This document shows positions 58,401 through 64,000 of a stretch of DNA of 64,000 nucleotides, piece after piece; positions within the stretch are counted from its first letter, which is position 1, and every line of letters starts with the position of its first letter. The position numbers and the translations under genes were made by a program. The notes under the pieces are model-generated. The model did not search any database, was not told where the DNA came from, and saw nothing but the letters and a program-made list of their open reading frames with translations. The stretch comes from Ovis canadensis (Eukaryota; Chordata; Mammalia; Artiodactyla; Bovidae), in the NCBI RefSeq assembly GCF_042477335.2, contig NC_091246.1, forward strand, positions 251,848,501 through 251,912,500, read 5' to 3'.

Positions 58401-60814
58401 GCTCATCCCTAAAATGGAGATTAAAAACAGCATTTATGGTTCCGATATTGGTTTCTTAGTTTTCATACATGCACCATGATGAGAGGATACTGAATGGGGA
58501 GGTGTATGAGACCTCTTTGTATGACCTTGGCACCTTTTCTCTGCATCAAGAATAAACCAAAATTAAAAGATTGTTTTAAAATAGAGTATCTCATGGAAAG
58601 GGAGGAGTCAATGGGTCTCTACATGAAAAGATCCTTGGTAATCAGTTACCAATTCTCATTATGCTTCCAATAGCCACAGCATTTGTGGTTACTTTATTAT
58701 CCAAGGTCACTGTTTTGGCCCAGGCAGAGCAGAGGTGCCAGGCCTGCAGCCCACTGGACTCCCCTGAGATTCATGTCCTCTCCCTGTGGCTGGGCTCCTT
58801 GGCAGGTGTGGCTCCAGCTGAGGGCGACATGCTGGACCTGAACAAGATGGTCAGACAAGTGACGGGGAAGACCCCCATCTTCTTCTATTCGTCCTACGGC
58901 TGCTACTGCGGAATTGGTGGCCAGGGCCAACCCAGAGATGCCACAGACTGGTAATTCCTCCCAACCACGCTCTGCCTCTCCCCAGGGACCCTCCTCTCTC
59001 GTCTCCTGTTTCCTCTCCACCCATTTATTCATCTGGTACCATGTGCTGTTGTAGCCTAGGCTGAAGGAGTTTGGGCATTACCTTGCCAGCACGTGAAATG
59101 AGCACAGCTGTACAGTAGTTGGAACATTCTTTGGCATTGCCTTTCTTTGGGGTCAGAATGGAACCTGACCTTTTCAGTCCTGTGGCCACTGCTGTTTTCC
59201 AAATTTCCCTGGCTTATTGAGTGTAGCACTTTTACAGCATCATCTTTTAGGATTTGAAAGAGCTCAACTGGAATTCCATCACTTCCAATAGCTTTCTTCC
59301 TAGTAATGCTTCCTAAGGCCTACTTGACTTCACCCAACAGGATGTCTGGCTGTTGGTGAGTGACCACACTATGGTGGTTATCCAGGTTATTAAGTCCTTT
59401 TTTGTATAGTTCTTCTGTGTATTCTTGACACGTCTTCTTAATCTCTTCCACTTGTTAGGTCTATACCATTTCTGTCCTTTACTGTGCATGAAATATCCCC
59501 CTGGTAGCTCCAGTTTTGTTGACGAGATCTCTAGTCCTTCCCATTCTACTGTCTCCCTCTATATCTTTGCATTGATCAGTGAGGAAGGCTTTCTTATCTC
59601 TCCTTGCTCTTCTCTGGAACTCTGCATTGGTTTGGATATCTCTTTCCCTTTCTCTTCTGTCTTTCGCTTCTCTTCTTTTCTCAGCTATTTCTAAGGTATT
59701 CTCAGACAACTGTTTTACTTTCTTAGGTATCTTTTTCTTTGGGATGATTTTGGTTACCACCTCCTGGACAATGTTCCAAACCTCAGTCCATAAGTTGTTC
59801 TTCAAGGCACTCTGTCTATCAGATCTAATCCCTTGAATCTATTAATTATAATCACCTCCACTGTATAATCATAAAGGATTTGATTTAGGTCTTACCTGAA
59901 TGGTCTCATGTTTTTCCCTGCTAGGAACTCTGCTGAGCTCTGATCCAGCCTCAGCCCTTCTGGAGGGTTCCCCAGAGTTTCTGAAGTCTGCCTTGCACTA
60001 TCCACCCCAAACTAGTTAGAAGAGCCACAAACACTTCCCATTGCCATTGAACATTGTTGTTTTTTTTTTAAGTCCAACTTCTTTTTGCCATGGTCTCACT
60101 TGGTTTTCATAGCAACCCAGGGATCTGCCAGAGGAGGGATGAGAGCCAGCCTGGCCCGAGGTCAGCACCCTCACCCACCACATACAGGCTGTATGATCCT
60201 GGGCCAGTGGCCTGACCGCCCAGAGCCTCAGTTTCCTCATTTGTGAAATGAGGATAATGCTAGTACCTCTATCCTGGAGCGCCCAAAAGGATTAAGAGAG
60301 AATTCCTAGGTAGAGCAGGTGCCTGGTACATAGGAGGGAATCTTCCTTCATAGCTCAGACGGCAAAGAATCGGCCTGCAATGCAGGAGACCTGGGTTCGA
60401 TCCCTGGGTCAGGAAGATCCCCTGGAGAAGAAAATGGCAAGCCACTCCAGTATTCTTGCCTGGAGAGTCACATGGACAGAGGAGCCTGGCAGGCTACAGT
60501 CCATGGGGTCGCAAGAGTCAGACATGACTTAGAGACTAAACCACCACCTGGTACAGAGGAAGCACTCGGGAACTTCTAGCTGGAAAGAAGACTAGACCCT
60601 GCAGGCCTTGACTTCCGAGGCGGACACGCAGTTTCTGCTCTGGGGCAGGGGCAACCTGGGACTCAAGCCAGCCAAGGACTCACCCTCCTCCTGTCCTCTC
60701 CTGCCAGGTGCTGCCACGAACACGACTGCTGCTATGGTAACCTGACACCCCACGACTGTGACAACCGCTATGACCACTATGACTACACCTTTTTCCGGGG
60801 GAAAGTCCAGTGTT
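55393..60814 (+). CDS. PLA2G2D: Gene C: secreted group II phospholipase A2, PLA2G2D-like, exons 1-3 (3' end outside window)
   Basis: Join 55393-55432, 58806-58950 and 60708-60814; 97 residues visible. All splice sites match gene B. Signal peptide M-G-L-P-L-L-C (Ser4 of gene B is Pro), calcium loop Y-G-C-Y-C-G-I-G-G, and His67/Asp68 in C-C-H-E-H-D-C-C-Y, so the active site is intact. The mature chain starts D-M-L-D-L-N-K instead of N-M. Residues 72-87 are [16 protein letters not shown], very different from gene B and more acidic, with an N-L-T sequon at Asn73. Intron 3 carries the BovB at 61240. Exon 4 should lie at about 65685-65833 if the gene A spacing holds. No stop or frameshift is seen in the visible part. 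Confidence 0.9.
55800..56007 (+). mobile_element. Bov-tA SINE in intron 1 of gene C
   Basis: Counterpart of 26733-26940. Confidence 0.88.
57179..57379 (+). mobile_element. Bov-tA SINE in intron 1 of gene C
   Basis: Counterpart of 28112-28312. Confidence 0.88.
57892..58214 (-). mobile_element. CHR-type SINE in intron 1 of gene C
   Basis: Counterpart of 28825-29147. A MIR follows at 58307-58427. Confidence 0.8.
58806..58950 (+). CDS. PLA2G2D: Gene C coding exon 2
   Basis: 145 bp; identical to gene B except one base (Asn21 to Asp at the mature N-terminus). Four differences cluster in the 70 bp of intron just before it. Confidence 0.92.
59052..59925 (-). mobile_element. Old BovB fragment in intron 2 of gene C
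   Basis: Counterpart of 29985-30858. A MIR follows at 60147-60332. Confidence 0.85.
60343..60549 (+). mobile_element. Bov-tA SINE in intron 2 of gene C
   Basis: Counterpart of 31276-31482 but with about nine differences, many more than the intergenic part. Confidence 0.9.
60708..60814 (+). CDS. PLA2G2D: Gene C coding exon 3
   Basis: 107 bp, the same length and splice sites as gene B exon 3. Nineteen substitutions against gene B give 12 replaced residues of 35 and only 3 purely synonymous codon changes. Cysteines and catalytic residues are unchanged. Confidence 0.92.
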
Positions 60815-61239
60815 GTGAGTGCCTGGGCCTCAGGGTTGGAGTAGGAGGCTGAGCCAAGGAGTTGTCGCACGCATTGCTTTTGTGTGACAAAGCACAAGCT
60901 GCTCAGCCTCTCTGTTTTTCTCATATGTCCACTGGCAATATCTGGGCTGTGAAGGAGAGGCAGCAACAGGGGCAGGAGGACGGAGAGGTCCCATAGAGAA
61001 TTTGACCCCTTTAGGATCTGGAAGGATGCCAGACCTCAGCTTAGATCCCAGACCCACCACTGACCGGCTGCATGACCTTGAACACTTTGCTGAACTTCTC
61101 TGAACATCAAGATCCTGTTCTGGAAACTCAGGGTGATAACAGTATTCTACTCCATAAAGTTAATTCAAAAACTAAAATTAGAGGAGACATAGGTGCCCTG
61201 CAGATGCATCCTTGAATAATCACTCAAGCTACCAAGGTT
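60815..61239 (+). other. Start of intron 3 of gene C
   Basis: Differs from gene B by four substitutions and a 7-bp deletion near 60862-60885, then is identical for about 180 bp, then about 10% different from about 61068 on. A MIR piece lies at about 61025-61160. It ends with the target-site duplication ACCAAGGTT. Confidence 0.7.
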
Positions 61240-64000
61240 CAGTTCAGTTCAGTCGCTCAGTCATGTCCGACTCTTTTTGACCCCATTAACCAAGCACACC
61301 AGGCCTCCCTGTCCATCACCAACTCCCAGAGTTCACCCAAACCCATGTCTATTGATTTGGTGATGCCATCCAACCATCTCATCCTCTGTTGTCCCCTTCT
61401 CCTCCTGCCCTCAATCTTTCCCACCATCAGGATATTTTTCAATGAATCAGTTCTTCGCATCACATGGCCAAAGTTTGGAGTTTCAGCTTCAGCATCAGTC
61501 CTTCCAATGAATATTCAGGACTGATTTCCTTTAGGATGGACTGGTTGGATCGCCTTGCAGTCCAAGGGACTCTCAAGAGTCTTCTCCAACACCACAGTTC
61601 AAAACCATCAATTCTTCAGTGTTCAGTTTTCCTTAGAGTCCAATTCTCACATCCATACATGACCACTGGAAAAATCGTAACTTTGATAGATGGACCTTTT
61701 GGCAAAGTAGTATCTCTGGTTTTCAATATGCTGTCTAGTTGGTCATAACTCTTCTTTTAAGGAGTAAGTGTCTTTTAATTTCATGGCTGCAATCACCATC
61801 TGCAGTAATTTTAGAGCACCAAAAAATAAAGTCTGACACTGTTTCCGCTGTTTTCCCATCTATTTCCCATGAAGTGATGGGACCGGATGCCAATATTTTG
61901 GTTTTCTGAATATTGAGCTTTAAGCCAACTTTTTCACTCTCCTCTTTCACTTTCATCAAGAGGTTCTTTCATTCTTCTTCACTTTCTGCCATAAGGGTGG
62001 TATCATCTGCATATCTGAGGCTATTGATATTTCTCCTGGCAATCTTGATTCCAGCTTGTGCTTCCTCCAGCCCAGCGTTTCTCATGATGTTCTCTGCATA
62101 TAACTTAAATAAGCAGGGTGATAATATACAGCCTTGACATACTCCTTTTCCTATTTGGAACCAGTCTGTTGTTCCATGTCCAGTTCTAACTGTTGCTTCC
62201 TGACCTGCATACAGGTTTCTCAAAAGGCAAGGCAGGGGGTCTGGTATTCCCATCTCTTTCAGAATTTTCCACACTTTATTGTGATCCACACAGTCAAAGG
62301 CTTTGGCATAGTCAATAAAGCAGAAATAGATGTTTTTCTGGAACTCTCTTGCTTTTTCCATGATCCAGTGGATGTTGGCTATTTGATCTCTGGTTCCTCT
62401 GCCTTTTCTAAAACCAGCTTGAACATCTGGAAGTTCACGGCTCATGTATTTCTGAAGCCTGGCTTGGAGAATTTTGAGCAATACATTACTAGTGTGTGAG
62501 AGGAGTGCAATTGTGCGGTAGTTTGAACATTCTTTGGCATCGCCTTTCTTTGGGATTGGAATGAAAACTGACCTTTTCCAGTCCCGTGGCCACTGCTGAG
62601 TTTTCCAGATTTGCTGGCATATTGAGGGAAGCACTTTCAAAGAATCAACTTTCAGGATTTGAAACAGCTCAACTGGAATTCCATCACCTCCACTAGCTTT
62701 TTTCATAGTGATGCTTCCTAAGGCCCATTTGCCTTCACATTCCAGGATGTCTGGCTCTAGGTTAGTGATCACACTATCGTGATTATTTGGGTCATGAAGA
62801 TCTTTTTTGTACAGTTCTTCTGTGTATTCTTGCCACCTCTTCTTAATATCTTCTGCTTCTGTTCGGTCCATACCATTTCTGTCCTTTATTGAGCCCATCT
62901 TTACATGAAAGGTTCCCTTGGTATCTCTAATTTTCTTGAAGAGATCTCTAGTTTTTCTCATTCTATTGTTTTCCTGTATTTCTTTGCATTGATTGCTGAG
63001 GAAGGCTTTCTTACCTCTACTTGCTATTCTTTGGAACTCTGCTTTCAAATGGGTATATCTTTCCTTTTCTCCTTTGCTTTTTGCTTCCCTTCTTTTCACA
63101 GCTATTTGTAAGCCCTCCTCAGACAGCCATTTTGCTTTTTTTGCATTTCTTTTTCTTGGGGATGCCCTTGATTCCTGTCTCCTGTACAGGGCCATGAACC
63201 TCATTCCATAGTTCATCAGGCACTCTGTCTATCAGATCTAGTCCCTTAAATCTATTTCTCACTTCCACTGTATAGTCATAAGGGATTTGATTAAGCTCAT
63301 ACCTGAATGGTCTAGTGGTTTTCTCCACTTTCTTCAATTTCAGTCTGAATTTGGCAATAAGGAGTTCAAGATCTGAGCCACAGTCAGCTCCCAGTCTTGT
63401 TTTTGCTGACTGTACAGAGCTTATCCATCTTTGGCTGCAAAGAATATAATCAATCTGATTTCGGTGTCGACCATCTAGTGATGTCCATGTGTAGAGTCTT
63501 CTCTTGTGTTGTTGGGAGAGGGTGTTTGCTGTGACCAGTGCGTTCTCTTGGCAGAATTCTATTAGTCTTTGCCCTGCTTCATTCTGTACTCCAAGGCCAA
63601 ATTTGCCTGTTACTCCAGGTGTTTCTTGACTTCCTACTTTTGCATTCAATCCCTTTAATGAAAAGGAAATCTTTTCTCAATTTTAGTTCTAGAAGGTCTT
63701 GTAGGTCTTCATAGATAGACTTGGATTACCATGATATTGCATGATTTCCCTTGGAAACGAACAGAGATCATTCTCTCATTTTTGAGATTGCATCCAAGTA
63801 CTGCATTTCAGACTCTTTTGCTGACCATGATGGCTACTTCATTTCTTCTGAGGGACTCCTGCCCACAGTAGTAGATATAATGGTTATCTGAGTTAAATTC
63901 ACCCATTCCAGTCCATCTTAGTTTGCTGATTCCTAGAATGTCAACGTTCACTCTTGCCATCTCCTGTTTGACCACTTCCAATTTGCCTTGATTCATGGAC
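61240..64000 (-). mobile_element. BovB LINE in intron 3 of gene C (5' end outside window)
   Basis: Starts with the canonical 3' terminus after ACCAAGGTT. From 61287 it is almost identical to 1-2714, with about five differences. RT frame at 63216-61969 with a YADD motif, endonuclease parts at 63649-63119 and 63996-63808. Full length would be about 3.1 kb, judged from the 5' end of the gene A copy. Confidence 0.93.

Larger units (their letters stand above)
33611..60337. repeat. Segmental duplication, block 2
   Basis: Direct tandem copy of 4548-31270, running from just after the stop codon of gene B to intron 2 of gene C. All repeats of block 1 occur here in the same order and orientation, so they were inserted before the duplication. 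Differences are sparse in the intergenic part and somewhat denser around exons 1 and 2. Confidence 0.95.

Noticed and set aside
1-64000. CRISPR arrays, bacterial operons or an integrated viral genome
   Set aside because: The short direct repeats are a minisatellite and microsatellites. The only retroviral traces are solo LTRs without gag, pol or env. Gene structure is vertebrate.

Overview
The window is nuclear DNA of a ruminant. The evidence is the density of BovB (RTE-type) LINEs, tRNA-Glu-derived Bov-tA/CHR SINEs, bovid-type LTRs and L1 tails, together with intron-split vertebrate exons. Cattle or another bovid is most likely; the species cannot be fixed from the sequence alone.

The only genes I can support are three tandem copies, all on the + strand, of a secreted group II phospholipase A2. 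They are closest in sequence to the PLA2G2D subfamily. Gene A contributes only its last coding exon (4399-4547); the rest lies left of the window. Gene B is complete and intact, with four coding exons between 26326 and 33610 encoding 146 aa. Gene C contributes coding exons 1-3 (55393-60814); its last exon lies right of the window, predicted about 65.7 kb from the window start. The enzyme core is preserved in B and as far as visible in C: calcium loop, His-Asp active site and, in B, 14 mature cysteines.

The layout is a tandem segmental duplication. Block 1 (about 4548-31270) and block 2 (about 33611-60337) are nearly identical base for base, at a shift of 29061-29067, with only scattered substitutions and a few indels. 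Each block runs from just after one gene's stop codon, through about 22 kb of intergenic DNA, to intron 2 of the next gene. The same repeats therefore appear twice: an L1 tail, a BovB with an inverted 5' half, a gamma-type LTR, a solo LTR with 6-bp target duplications, a 158-bp tandem duplication, a 20-bp minisatellite and a near-full-length BovB. The window start (1-2714) is also almost identical to its end (61287-64000). Both are the same BovB copy in intron 3 of genes A and C; gene B has the empty site.

The most striking signal is in exon 3. Genes B and C differ at 18 of 49 positions there, nearly all changing amino acids, while the intron and exon sequence on either side is identical or nearly so. 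This resembles accelerated exon evolution, or micro-conversion, in a duplicated secreted PLA2 family. It changes charge and adds a glycosylation sequon just downstream of the catalytic helix motif.
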